Shown: one piece after another, positions 1 through 5,533 of the stretch
How the letters are laid out: each line of letters begins with the position of its first letter
Numbering within the stretch: position 1 is the stretch's first letter
Source: Armatimonadota bacterium
GTDB lineage: Bacteria; Armatimonadota; SYMT01
DNA length: 6,535 nt
Reading direction: 5' to 3'
Assembly: GCA_020696885.1 (NCBI GenBank)
Contig: JAJFMS010000208.1
Coordinates: forward strand, 1 to 6,535
Made by a program: the position numbers and the translations under genes
The notes under the pieces: generated by a model
Told to the model about the DNA's origin: nothing
What the model saw: the letters and a program-made list of their open reading frames with translations, nothing else
The model's database searches: none

Positions 1-1052
1 AGATCAGCGCGGAAACCGACGCTGCCAAGAAGGCCGAGATGGAGCGCGAGATGACCGCCGGCTGGTACCTGGCGGACAAGCTGGGTGAGGCGGTAGCCGT
101 GAACCCGGACCTGCACCACCCGATGGTGTTCCAGCGCTACATCCCGGAGAAGTTCCAGAACCCGCTGGAGCGGCATTTCTGGATCCGCAGTGTGCCGTGG
201 ATCCTGGAGTTCAAGCACGAGCTGCCCGCCGTAGAAGGCGCCGGTCCCTCCGCCACCACCCCGGCAAAACCCGGCGACATCAAAGCGGACCCGGTGCTGA
301 TCACCAAGGACCGCGTGCTGCAGGTCTACCTGGACGCGCTGAAGCCGGACGCCCCGGCCCAGTCCCGCGCGGCGGCGGTGCGTATCTCTAACCAGACCTC
401 GGTGCGGCGCAACCCGGAGGTGCTCCTGGCCCTGGCCGAGCTGATCAAGTTTGAGAAGGACGCTCAGCTCGTCAAGATCGCGGAGAACGTGGTGAACACC
501 GGCAACGAGCGGTTCATCCCGGACCTCGTGGAAGCGCTGAAGGCGGAAGGCCGCCCCGGCAAGTGGCTCGCCGGCAGCAAGCCGGATCCGATGTTCCTGC
601 AGGACATCACCTACTTCCGGGACTACGTGGTGCCGGAGTTCGCCCGCAGCAAGCGGACGGACCAGGCGAGTTGCATGGGCTGCCACGGGCTGCCCGGCCG
701 GGTGCCCTCCTTCTACCTGAAGGCGGCGGACCAGTTCGGCTATCTCTCCGCGGCGGACCTGTTGTTCAACTACCGCGTATCGCAGTCCAAGCTGAACCTG
801 GCGGACCTGGAGAGCAGCAAGCTGCTCCGGAAGCCGCTGAACGTGCAGGACGGTAAGGAAGACGGCCACCAGGGCGGCCGGCGCTACCTGCCGCAGGACG
901 AGGGCTACCTGCTCCTGAAGCGGTGGGCCCTCAACCAGCCCAAGCTGATCCAGGCCATCATGGGCGCCGCCCCGGCGGTGAACGGCCAGCGCTCGCCGCT
1001 GCTGGCGATTGGCCAGCCGGATGCCCTGAAGCCCCGGGAAGCGGGGGAGTAG
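1..1052 (+). CDS. C-type haem protein with helical-repeat region, C-terminal part (5' end outside window)
   Basis: The frame is open from base 3, upstream of the first ATG at 39, so this is the 3' part (349 visible residues) of a longer gene. The middle of the fragment (about bases 300-560) reads as amphipathic helices resembling HEAT/ARM-type repeats. A single haem c attachment motif, CMGCH, lies at 672-686. After it comes a segment with the pattern SKLLRKPL...GHQGGRRY...W, which resembles the C-terminus of planctomycete-type cytochrome c domains. Haem c proteins mature outside the cytoplasm, so a periplasmic or surface electron-transfer role is likely. The signal peptide, if any, would be in the missing N-terminus. 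The stop TAG at 1050 is followed at once by a terminator, so this gene ends its transcription unit. The haem motif is seen directly; the helical-repeat assignment and precise family are inferred, and the substrate is unknown. Confidence 0.85.
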   Translation, partial: ISAETDAAKKAEMEREMTAGWYLADKLGEAVAVNPDLHHPMVFQRYIPEKFQNPLERHFWIRSVPWILEFKHELPAVEGAGPSATTPAKPGDIKADPVLITKDRVLQVYLDALKPDAPAQSRAAAVRISNQTSVRRNPEVLLALAELIKFEKDAQLVKIAENVVNTGNERFIPDLVEALKAEGRPGKWLAGSKPDPMFLQDITYFRDYVVPEFARSKRTDQASCMGCHGLPGRVPSFYLKAADQFGYLSAADLLFNYRVSQSKLNLADLESSKLLRKPLNVQDGKEDGHQGGRRYLPQDEGYLLLKRWALNQPKLIQAIMGAAPAVNGQRSPLLAIGQPDALKPREAGE

Positions 1053-1055
1053 TGG

Positions 1056-1076
1056 GTGGTTAGTGGTTAGTGGTTG
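1056..1076. repeat. Tandem 7-bp repeat, three units
   Basis: Three consecutive copies of GTGGTTA (last unit GTGGTTG) lie between the stop codon of the haem protein and the terminator stem. I associate runs of this heptamer with intergenic DNA of environmental bacteria, but that is recollection. No function can be read from it. Confidence 0.7.
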
Positions 1077-1107
1077 AGAGGCCCGCCGTTCCCGGCGGGC
1101 CTCTTTT
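1077..1107 (+). terminator. Rho-independent terminator of the haem c gene
   Basis: A perfect 12-bp GC-rich stem (AGAGGCCCGCCG at 1077-1088 and its complement at 1093-1104) encloses the loop TTCC. Four T residues follow at 1104-1107. It starts 25 bases after the stop codon, the expected place. A 14-nt palindrome, CGCCCGGCCGGGCG, follows directly at 1110-1123. Confidence 0.9.
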
Positions 1108-1109
1108 GG

Positions 1110-1123
1110 CGCCCGGCCGGGCG
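1110..1123. repeat. Perfect 14-nt palindrome after the terminator
   Basis: CGCCCGGCCGGGCG is self-complementary along its whole length. It lies two bases beyond the T-tract. The rest of the gap up to the DUF4058 ribosome binding site (1124-1317) shows no gene. It has only a weak dyad: CTGACGGTTGG near 1131 and a one-mismatch complement near 1180. No clear -35/-10 pair is visible. Confidence 0.4.
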
Positions 1124-1329
1124 TAGGGTCCTGACGGTTGGCGGCGCGCCACTTCCCGAGCCTGTGAGGAATCGGCGTTTCCAACGGTCAGTTGGGAGCC
1201 GCGCTCGGTTCGCTTCAAGCATTCGCGCAGGAGACCCGCAACTTCCGGTATGTGCACGGTATGGTGAGAACAGGGGTAGTCTCCTGATCCCCGAGCGCCT
1301 GGCGAAGGACGCGACCCAGGAGGCCCGAC

Positions 1330-2094
1330 ATGCCGTCACCATTCCCTGGCATGGACCCGTACATCGAGCAGCCGCGGATCTGGAGTGACTTCCACAGTGA
1401 TCTCGCAGGGGAGTTACGTGCTCAGATCAACCGGCAAGTCCAGCCGCATTACGTAGCGCGCCTCACTCCCTATGAGACGTACGAGGTCGTCGAGGTGGAT
1501 GTCGGCGTCCATCGCCGCGCTGCCGTGCTCGGTCCGGGTGAAGTAGCGACTACCGTCGACATCACGCCTCCGAGCGCCCAGAGCCGCCTGCCCCTGGAGC
1601 TGCCCGTCACGCTGCACAGTGTTGAGGTGCACGCTGTAGGGACAAATCAACTCGTTACAGCCATCGAGATCCTGTCGCCCGTGAACAAGCGGCGAGGACA
1701 TGAAGCGTTTGAAGGGTATCTGCGGAAGCGTCGCAACCTGTTGCGCTCCCTGGTGCATTTCATCGAAATTGATCTGCTGCGGGCCGGCGAACGTCCACCA
1801 CTGGAAGAGCCTCCCCCACCGGCGCCCTACTATGCCATGGTGAGCCGGGAAGAACACCGCCCCTCGGTGGAGGTCTGGATGATCTCGCTGACAGAGCGCC
1901 TTCCCAAGCTACCCGTTCCGCTGCTCCAGCCCGACCCGGATGCGGTGGTTGACTTGCAGGCCGCACTAGAGCAGGTGTATGAGCGCGGGGGCTACGGCAG
2001 CGAAATCGATTACCGACAGCCACCGCCACCGCCGTTATCGCGCGCGGATTCGACGTGGGTGGAAAACCTTCTCCGCACTCATCGGGACCGCTAG
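1330..2094 (+). CDS. DUF4058 family protein
   Basis: The 254-residue product opens with MPSPFPGMDPYIE, the signature start of DUF4058 proteins, and is near full length for that family. The start is secure: AGGAGG at 1318-1323 sits 6 bases before the ATG. Key conserved blocks are EVDVGV (55-60), AIEILSPVNK (111-120), a Y..KR segment (130-134) and HFIEIDLLRAGERP (143-156). Two proline-rich stretches lie at 156-166 and 230-236. There is no signal peptide or membrane segment, so it is probably cytoplasmic. The family has no established function. The EILSP...Y..K...EID order resembles Uma2-type PD-(D/E)xK nuclease folds, but this is only a motif-level comparison. The gene stands alone, with a terminator upstream and a strong hairpin 37 bases downstream. 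Confidence 0.9.
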   Translation: MPSPFPGMDPYIEQPRIWSDFHSDLAGELRAQINRQVQPHYVARLTPYETYEVVEVDVGVHRRAAVLGPGEVATTVDITPPSAQSRLPLELPVTLHSVEVHAVGTNQLVTAIEILSPVNKRRGHEAFEGYLRKRRNLLRSLVHFIEIDLLRAGERPPLEEPPPPAPYYAMVSREEHRPSVEVWMISLTERLPKLPVPLLQPDPDAVVDLQAALEQVYERGGYGSEIDYRQPPPPPLSRADSTWVENLLRTHRDR

Positions 2095-2131
2095 CCGCGC
2101 CGTGCTTGCCTAACGTACCGGCGCAGGTAAT

Positions 2132-2169
2132 CTGGATACCTACCAGCCATCGGGCCGGTAGGTATCCAG
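2132..2169. terminator. Strong hairpin between convergent genes, possible bidirectional terminator
   Basis: CTGGATACCTACC (2132-2144) pairs perfectly with 2157-2169. After an A/C mismatch the stem continues with GCC/GGC (2146-2148 with 2153-2155) around a four-base loop. It begins 37 bases after the DUF4058 stop and faces the convergent STAS gene. Neither strand has a T-tract after the stem, so it could equally be an RNA 3'-end stabiliser or a palindromic repeat. TACCGGC (2116-2122) can pair with GCCGGTA (2154-2160) as a competing fold. Confidence 0.45.
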
Positions 2170-2213
2170 CGGTCCGGGCAGACGTGCATACGTTTCCAAG
2201 ACGCTGTACTAAC

Positions 2214-2311
2214 TAACGAGCAATGCTAGATTGAAAAAGCTCTCCCAGCGTGATTGGCCCTCCGCTGAGCTGGCGTTTCTCACTGCTTCTAGACACTAGC
2301 AAATCTCGTTA
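2214..2311. repeat. Long-range inverted repeat overlapping the STAS stop codon
   Basis: The left arm TAACGAG-CAAT-GCTAG (2214-2229) is the complement of the right arm (2296-2311, read on the minus strand TAACGAG-ATTT-GCTAG) apart from part of the central tetranucleotide. The right arm contains the STAS stop codon. Short internal complements (CCAGC with GCTGG, CAGCG with CGCTG) could fold the interior. It may be a 3'-UTR structure of the minus-strand transcript or the ends of a decayed repeat. Confidence 0.4.
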
Positions 2312-2731
2312 ACCAGCCACCAACGCCCGCATCGGGGGTGGCGCCGGGCCGGCGGCATCAAGCGCGCTGCGGACGGACGCGTGGATATGGAAATGTCCCT
2401 GTAACCGGAGCAGTAGCAGCGTGCGCTCCTCCCGGCTGCCGGGGCGCAGCACCAGCCGCAGGTCCGTGTGCGCAGCTTCGGCGCTTCGCTGGAGCGCGAG
2501 GAGCGAGCGGACGCCCTCGCTGTCGATGTAATCCGTGCGGAGGAAGCTGAGGATCACCGACCCGGAGGTACGGAGCACCGTGCCGACCTTCTCCTGGAAG
2601 GGGCGCGCGTGCTCCACATCCAAAGGGCCTACCACGTGGACGAGGACGTTGCCCGCGTTCTCGTCGATGCGAAGTTGAAATCGCTGCGGAATCATGCGCG
2701 GGCCAGAAGACCCGGTCCTTTCTCGTGTCAT
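2309..2731 (-). CDS. STAS-domain protein, anti-sigma factor antagonist-like
   Basis: The 140-residue protein is essentially one STAS domain. A first strand (about 18-35, NVLVHVVGPLD) leads into a helix. The core strand and switch segment VILSFLRTDYIDSEGVRSLL spans 59-78, and the C-terminal helices run to about 127. IDSEG at 69-73 matches the SpoIIAA-type DS-G motif, and Ser71 sits where the phosphorylatable serine lies in anti-anti-sigma factors. Such proteins release sigma factors by binding an anti-sigma kinase when unphosphorylated. No kinase, phosphatase or sigma gene is next to it here, so its partner must be elsewhere. The start is uncertain: the ATG at 2731 has GAGGG only two bases away, and the internal ATG at 2695 has no clear ribosome binding site. 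It is transcribed divergently from DUF1501. Confidence 0.85.
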   Translation of the reverse strand: MTRERTGSSGPRMIPQRFQLRIDENAGNVLVHVVGPLDVEHARPFQEKVGTVLRTSGSVILSFLRTDYIDSEGVRSLLALQRSAEAAHTDLRLVLRPGSREERTLLLLRLQGHFHIHASVRSALDAAGPAPPPMRALVAG

Positions 2732-2891
2732 ATCCCTCGCCGGCCTGCGCCACTCGGTGCCCGAGGGATGGATTCCCCCAGGAAGAGTTCCCTCCCGATC
2801 GCGGCCGGCAAACCAACCGCGGTGGCGCTCCTCTAAACTGCGGCGCCGGCCGCTTCCCGGTCGCGAGGACCCGGCGCACTAGAACGTGTAT

Positions 2892-2919
2892 CCGCGACAT
2901 TACTACCCACATATCGCGG
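2892..2919. promoter_or_regulatory. Possible operator dyad
   Basis: CCGCGA (2892-2897) and TCGCGG (2914-2919) form a 6-bp inverted repeat around a 16-base AT-richer centre, in the middle of a divergent spacer. The layout would suit a dimeric regulator, but a six-base arm can occur by chance in GC-rich DNA. Confidence 0.2.
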
Positions 2920-2976
2920 GAGTACAGCCCGAATGGTGTCATCGAGCTGATGTGGTCAGTGGAACACCAAGCCTGT

Positions 2977-3028
2977 CACACGAACTCCATCTTCCTCCAC
3001 CGCACCTTCCGCAACTCCCACCTCCACA
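2977..3028 (+). promoter_or_regulatory. C-rich, G-poor leader upstream of DUF1501 (rut-like)
   Basis: These 52 bases contain 28 C and only 3 G on the plus strand, a strong skew compared with the surroundings. It lies 60 bases before the DUF1501 start, within its probable 5' leader. Unstructured C-over-G stretches are what Rho loads on, so leader-level Rho control is possible. The composition is seen; the role is inferred. Confidence 0.3.
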
Positions 3029-3088
3029 GGGTGTCGCAAGTGCATGCGGTAATCCGGCTATCGGGCCTGGACCAGAAGGCGAGCGGCG

Positions 3089-4462
3089 ATGCTGAATATT
3101 TACGGACGAGGGCACCGGTTCTGCGACGGGATCTCCCGGCGGGGCTTTCTAAAGATCGGCGGCTTCACTTTTGGCGCCGCGAGCCTCTCCCTGGCAGATG
3201 TCCTCCGTGCCGAAGCCGCCTCCCCGGTACGCGGGAAGCGCGGCCACAAGGCCGTCATCAACGTCTTCCTCGGCGGCGGTCCTCCCCACCAGGACATGTG
3301 GGAGATCAAGACCGACGCTCCCGCCGAGATCCGCGGCGAATTCAAGCCGATCAATACCAAGGTCGACGGGATCCAGATCGGCGAGGCGTTTCCCCGCATC
3401 GCCGGGATGATGGACCGGTTCGCCGTGATCCGCTCGGTCGTCGGAAACGCCGGCGACCACGACGGCTACCAGTGCCTTTCCGGATGGCCCCGGCAGGCGC
3501 TCGCGGGGCAGGGCGGCTACCCGTCCATCGGCTCCGTGCTCGCCAAGATCCGGGGGCCGATCGACCGTGCCGTGCCGCCCTCCATCGGCCTCGCCGCCAA
3601 AACCCAGCACACCCCCTGGTCCGAGGCCGGCACGTCGGGCTTCCTGGGTCCGGCCTACTATCCGTTCCGCCCGAACCTGCTGCCTGCGGGCGGCGACCAG
3701 GGCCACGACGTCATCAAGCTGAACGGCCTCACCCTGGACCGTCTCCAGGATCGACGCCGGCTGCTGAGCGCGCTCGATTCCCATCGCCGTGACCTGGATG
3801 CCAGCCTGGACGTTCAGGCCCGCGACGCCGCGTCCGAAGCCGCCTTCGACCTGCTCACTTCCAGTAAACTGGCGGACGCGCTGGACGTGACCAAGGAAGA
3901 CACGAAGACCCGCGAACGGTACGGCGACGGCAAGCCGTACAAGTACCAGTACGACGGCGCCCCCACCTGCAACGACCAGCTCCTCATCGCTCGACGGCTG
4001 GTGGAGGCGGGCGTGCGCTGCGTGTCCCTCTCGTATGGACGCTGGGACAGCCACGGCCAGAACTTCGACCTGGTCCGCGACCACGGCGGCAAGCTCGACC
4101 AGTGCCTCTCCGCGCTGGTGGAAGACCTGGAGCAGCGCGGCATGCTCGACGACGTTACCGTGATCGCGTGGGGCGAGTTCGGGCGCACCCCGCAAATCAA
4201 CAAGGACGCGGGCCGCGATCACTGGCCCCAGGTCTCCTGCGCCATCATGGCGGGCGGCGGAATGAAGACCGGCCAGGCGATCGGCCGCACGGACCGCACC
4301 GGCGCCTTCGCCGAGGAGCGGCCGGTCCACGTGCAGGACATCATCGCCACGATCTACCACAACCTGGGCGTGAACCTGGAGGCGACGATGCTGGACGACC
4401 GCACCGGCCGACCCCAGTATCTCCTCGACCACCGCGACCCGATCCAGGAACTCGTGGGTTAG
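3089..4462 (+). CDS. Tat-exported DUF1501 family protein
   Basis: The 457-residue product starts with a twin-arginine signal: SRRGFLK at 16-22, a hydrophobic stretch to about 36, and a likely cleavage near AEA at 41-43. The mature part has the DUF1501 hallmarks: INVFLGGGPPHQDMWE (57-72), WDSHGQNF (319-326), GEFGRTPQIN (362-371) and GRDHWP (375-380). Length is normal for the family. DUF1501 is distantly related to the alkaline phosphatase/sulfatase superfamily and is abundant in Planctomycetota and relatives, usually as exported protein. Activity and substrate are not established. The start follows a weak AAGG at 3076-3079, and an in-frame stop at 3050 leaves ATG 3089 as the first ATG. In planctomycetes the gene often follows a DUF1549/DUF1553 cytochrome partner. 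Here none is adjacent, and the nearest haem protein is 2 kb upstream in another unit. Confidence 0.95.
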   Translation: MLNIYGRGHRFCDGISRRGFLKIGGFTFGAASLSLADVLRAEAASPVRGKRGHKAVINVFLGGGPPHQDMWEIKTDAPAEIRGEFKPINTKVDGIQIGEAFPRIAGMMDRFAVIRSVVGNAGDHDGYQCLSGWPRQALAGQGGYPSIGSVLAKIRGPIDRAVPPSIGLAAKTQHTPWSEAGTSGFLGPAYYPFRPNLLPAGGDQGHDVIKLNGLTLDRLQDRRRLLSALDSHRRDLDASLDVQARDAASEAAFDLLTSSKLADALDVTKEDTKTRERYGDGKPYKYQYDGAPTCNDQLLIARRLVEAGVRCVSLSYGRWDSHGQNFDLVRDHGGKLDQCLSALVEDLEQRGMLDDVTVIAWGEFGRTPQINKDAGRDHWPQVSCAIMAGGGMKTGQAIGRTDRTGAFAEERPVHVQDIIATIYHNLGVNLEATMLDDRTGRPQYLLDHRDPIQELVG

Positions 4463-4488
4463 GTTGCCGCAGGTTTAAGTGACAGATC

Positions 4489-4643
4489 TAACCGCAGAGA
4501 CGCAGAGAGCGCTGAGGGGAGAGTATTCGGACGGATAGCTCGAGCCGACTTAAGGTCGTAGCTCGGTCTATCCCCGGCGGAGGCACCCGTCTCCGCCCTA
4601 CCCTTCCTGCTTTAACTCTGCGCGCTCTGCGTCTCTGCGGTTA
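4489..4643. mobile_element. MITE-like composite inverted repeat
   Basis: The ends are perfect 19-bp inverted repeats: TAACCGCAGAGACGCAGAG at 4489-4507 and its complement at 4625-4643, with weaker similarity continuing inward to about 4517 and 4616. Inside are two hairpins. One is interrupted (GGATAG 4533-4538 with 4568-4573, CGAGC 4541-4545 with 4561-4565, CGAC 4546-4549 with 4555-4558). The other is perfect (GGCGGAG 4576-4582 with 4591-4597). There is no coding sequence. It fills the space between the convergent DUF1501 and calcium-loop genes and could also end their transcripts. No target-site duplication is evident. The end sequence looks like one I associate with dispersed repeats in environmental bacterial genomes. 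Mobility is inferred. Confidence 0.55.
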
Positions 4644-4667
4644 ATTTCCCGCCCTCCAACTCCGGCC

Positions 4668-5012
4668 CTACCGCCGACGCGGCCGACTCGGGTGACGATC
4701 ACGCTTGTTGCGGACGCCATCACCATCCCGGTCCCGGTCACGGCGGTTCCGGATCCCGTCGCCATCCCGGTCGCGGTCGCGGCGGTTGCGGATACCGTCG
4801 CCGTCGATATCGCGGCGGCGAGTGCCGAAGTGCCTACGGCCAAATACGGATCGGTCCCGCCAATCCGGAATACCATCGCGATCACGGTCATAGGACCGCG
4901 ACACTACTCGCCGGCGCGGCGCCGCTTCGGCGGCACTGGGAGCGGCCAGGCTGCCCAGCAGTGTTCCACTAAGAAAGAGGGCGCCTAACAGCCCCGTAAT
5001 AGTCCGCTTCAT
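4668..5012 (-). CDS. Small secreted protein with calcium-binding-like 13-residue repeats
   Basis: The 114-residue protein has a clear Sec signal peptide: MKRTITG, then a hydrophobic core to about 23, with likely cleavage after AEA at 30. The mature part is very rich in Arg and Asp. It carries four 13-residue units of the type DxDxDGxxNxxDR at 42-54, 68-80, 81-93 and 94-106. Spacing between the first two leaves exactly one degenerate unit (55-67), so five units run in register. Each unit has acidic or amide residues at loop positions 1, 3, 5, 9 and 12 and Gly at 6, as in EF-hand or thrombospondin type 3 calcium loops. The start is secure: AAAGGAG lies 9 bases upstream. It is probably a small extracellular or periplasmic calcium-binding protein. 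Its partner is unknown, and the high arginine content could also allow binding to polyanions. Confidence 0.85.
   Translation of the reverse strand: MKRTITGLLGALFLSGTLLGSLAAPSAAEAAPRRRVVSRSYDRDRDGIPDWRDRSVFGRRHFGTRRRDIDGDGIRNRRDRDRDGDGIRNRRDRDRDGDGVRNKRDRHPSRPRRR
4695..4889 (-). repeat. Five-unit 39-bp coding repeat array
   Basis: The array encodes residues 42-106 of the calcium-loop protein. The three consecutive units at 4811-4773, 4772-4734 and 4733-4695 are close copies at DNA level. The unit at 4889-4851 is diverged and the one between is hardly recognisable. This pattern fits recent unit duplication at the 3' end of the gene. Confidence 0.75.
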
Positions 5013-5021
5013 TGTGTTCTG

Positions 5022-5028
5022 CTCCTTT
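5022..5028 (-). promoter_or_regulatory. Ribosome binding site of the calcium-loop protein
   Basis: On the minus strand this reads AAAGGAG, nine bases before the ATG at 5012. It fixes the start of a gene that could otherwise be doubted because of its low-complexity sequence. Confidence 0.8.
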
Positions 5029-5071
5029 GTTCTCTAACGTGTCAACGGCTTTCCAGCCGGCAACATCCAGG

Positions 5072-5099
5072 GCATACCCGAAGCAGAGGGAAGGTATGC
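5072..5099. promoter_or_regulatory. Dyad in the divergent spacer, possible operator
   Basis: GCATACC (5072-5078) and GGTATGC (5093-5099) are perfect 7-bp inverted arms 14 bases apart. They sit about midway between the divergent starts at 5012 and 5201. The spacer also has two small hairpins, CGGCT/AGCCG (5046-5059) and CGGCTG/CAGCCG (5140-5156). A shared regulator site is possible but unproven. Confidence 0.3.
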
Positions 5100-5200
5100 G
5101 TCCTTGGTTGTGGGGCGCTACACACCGCGAGCGGCGGGACGGCTGCGTTTCAGCCGGGCAGGTCGCCGGGAACGCACAGAGTGAGGAGGAGGGCCAAACC

Positions 5201-5425
5201 ATGCAAAATATACAAGATCGGGCAGATCAAGACGTGAGGATCCTGGATCTCGACGACACCGAGATGGATCCGCAGATTGCCTACGACCCGCTCCGTCCGG
5301 GGTACCGCCCGAGCCCGGCGTCTACCGCGGGAGCCCAAGCCGACGAGAAACGCATCGTGGAGCTGCTGGAAGGGCGCGGCGCCACGGATGTCCATCCGGG
5401 CGGCCCTGGCGTGGGGGGAGATTGA
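5201..5425 (+). CDS. Small acidic hypothetical protein
   Basis: The 74-residue frame starts at an ATG preceded by overlapping AGGAGG sequences (5184-5192), eight bases away, an unusually good ribosome binding site. This ATG is chosen over upstream in-frame codons for that reason. The protein opens with an acidic segment (DQDVRILDLDDTEMD, 9-23). A Pro/Tyr-rich stretch follows (YDPLRPGYRPSP), then a short predicted helix DEKRIVELLEG (48-58) and a Gly-rich tail ending GGD. There is no signal peptide, membrane segment or cysteine. I do not recognise a family. It is divergent from the calcium-loop gene and convergent with the isomerase, with a long palindrome just after its stop. Confidence 0.6.
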   Translation: MQNIQDRADQDVRILDLDDTEMDPQIAYDPLRPGYRPSPASTAGAQADEKRIVELLEGRGATDVHPGGPGVGGD

Positions 5426-5428
5426 GCG

Positions 5429-5503
5429 GAGGTGATGGAGCGATCGAACCGTCAGGCGCGGGTCACCACCCCGAGCGCCCGTGCCCGATCACTCCATCAC
5501 CTC
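5429..5503. terminator. Long imperfect palindrome between convergent genes
   Basis: GAGGTGATGGAGCGATCG (5429-5446) pairs with 5486-5503 over 18 positions with one mismatch. The 39-base interior holds a second stem (GGCGC and GGG against CCC and GCGCC, with a two-base bulge). It begins three bases after the small ORF and ends 30 bases from the isomerase stop. It is well placed to end transcripts from both sides, but no T-tract follows on either strand. Confidence 0.45.
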
Positions 5504-5533
5504 TCTGACCTTGGCTGGAAGTACCGGTCTGCG

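Larger units (their letters stand above)
2732..3088. other. Divergent intergenic region without a convincing gene
   Basis: This 357-base spacer separates the STAS gene (-) from DUF1501 (+) and should hold both promoters. Short open frames run through it, but none has a ribosome binding site with family-like sequence. I see no confident -35/-10 pair on either strand. A dyad CCGCGA/TCGCGG occurs at 2892-2919 and a C-rich leader at 2977-3028. In the DUF1501 frame a TAA at 3050 blocks any upstream extension of that gene. Confidence 0.7.

Noticed and set aside
2886..3095. 69-codon plus-strand frame in the divergent spacer
   Set aside because: It has no ribosome binding site and runs through the C-rich leader as His/Pro-rich low-complexity sequence. 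It overlaps the DUF1501 start out of frame.
2725..3792. 355-codon plus-strand frame crossing the divergent spacer into DUF1501
   Set aside because: It overlaps the 5' half of DUF1501 in another frame, is arginine/proline-rich low-complexity sequence, and has no ribosome binding site.
3149..4432. 427-codon open frame on the minus strand opposite DUF1501
   Set aside because: It lies wholly inside a well-recognised DUF1501 gene, has no family-like motif, and is the long antisense frame expected from GC-rich codon bias.
4695..4889. Regular repeats resembling a CRISPR array
   Set aside because: Units are contiguous and in codon register, with no unique spacers and no cas genes.
4692..4988. 98-codon plus-strand frame antisense to the calcium-loop protein
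   Set aside because: It is the complement of the 39-bp repeat array. The minus-strand frame has a signal peptide, calcium loops and a good ribosome binding site.
5040..5045. Perfect TTGACA (minus strand) as a -35 box for the calcium-loop gene
   Set aside because: A -10 at normal spacing would fall between the Shine-Dalgarno sequence and the start codon, and no TATAAT-like hexamer is there.
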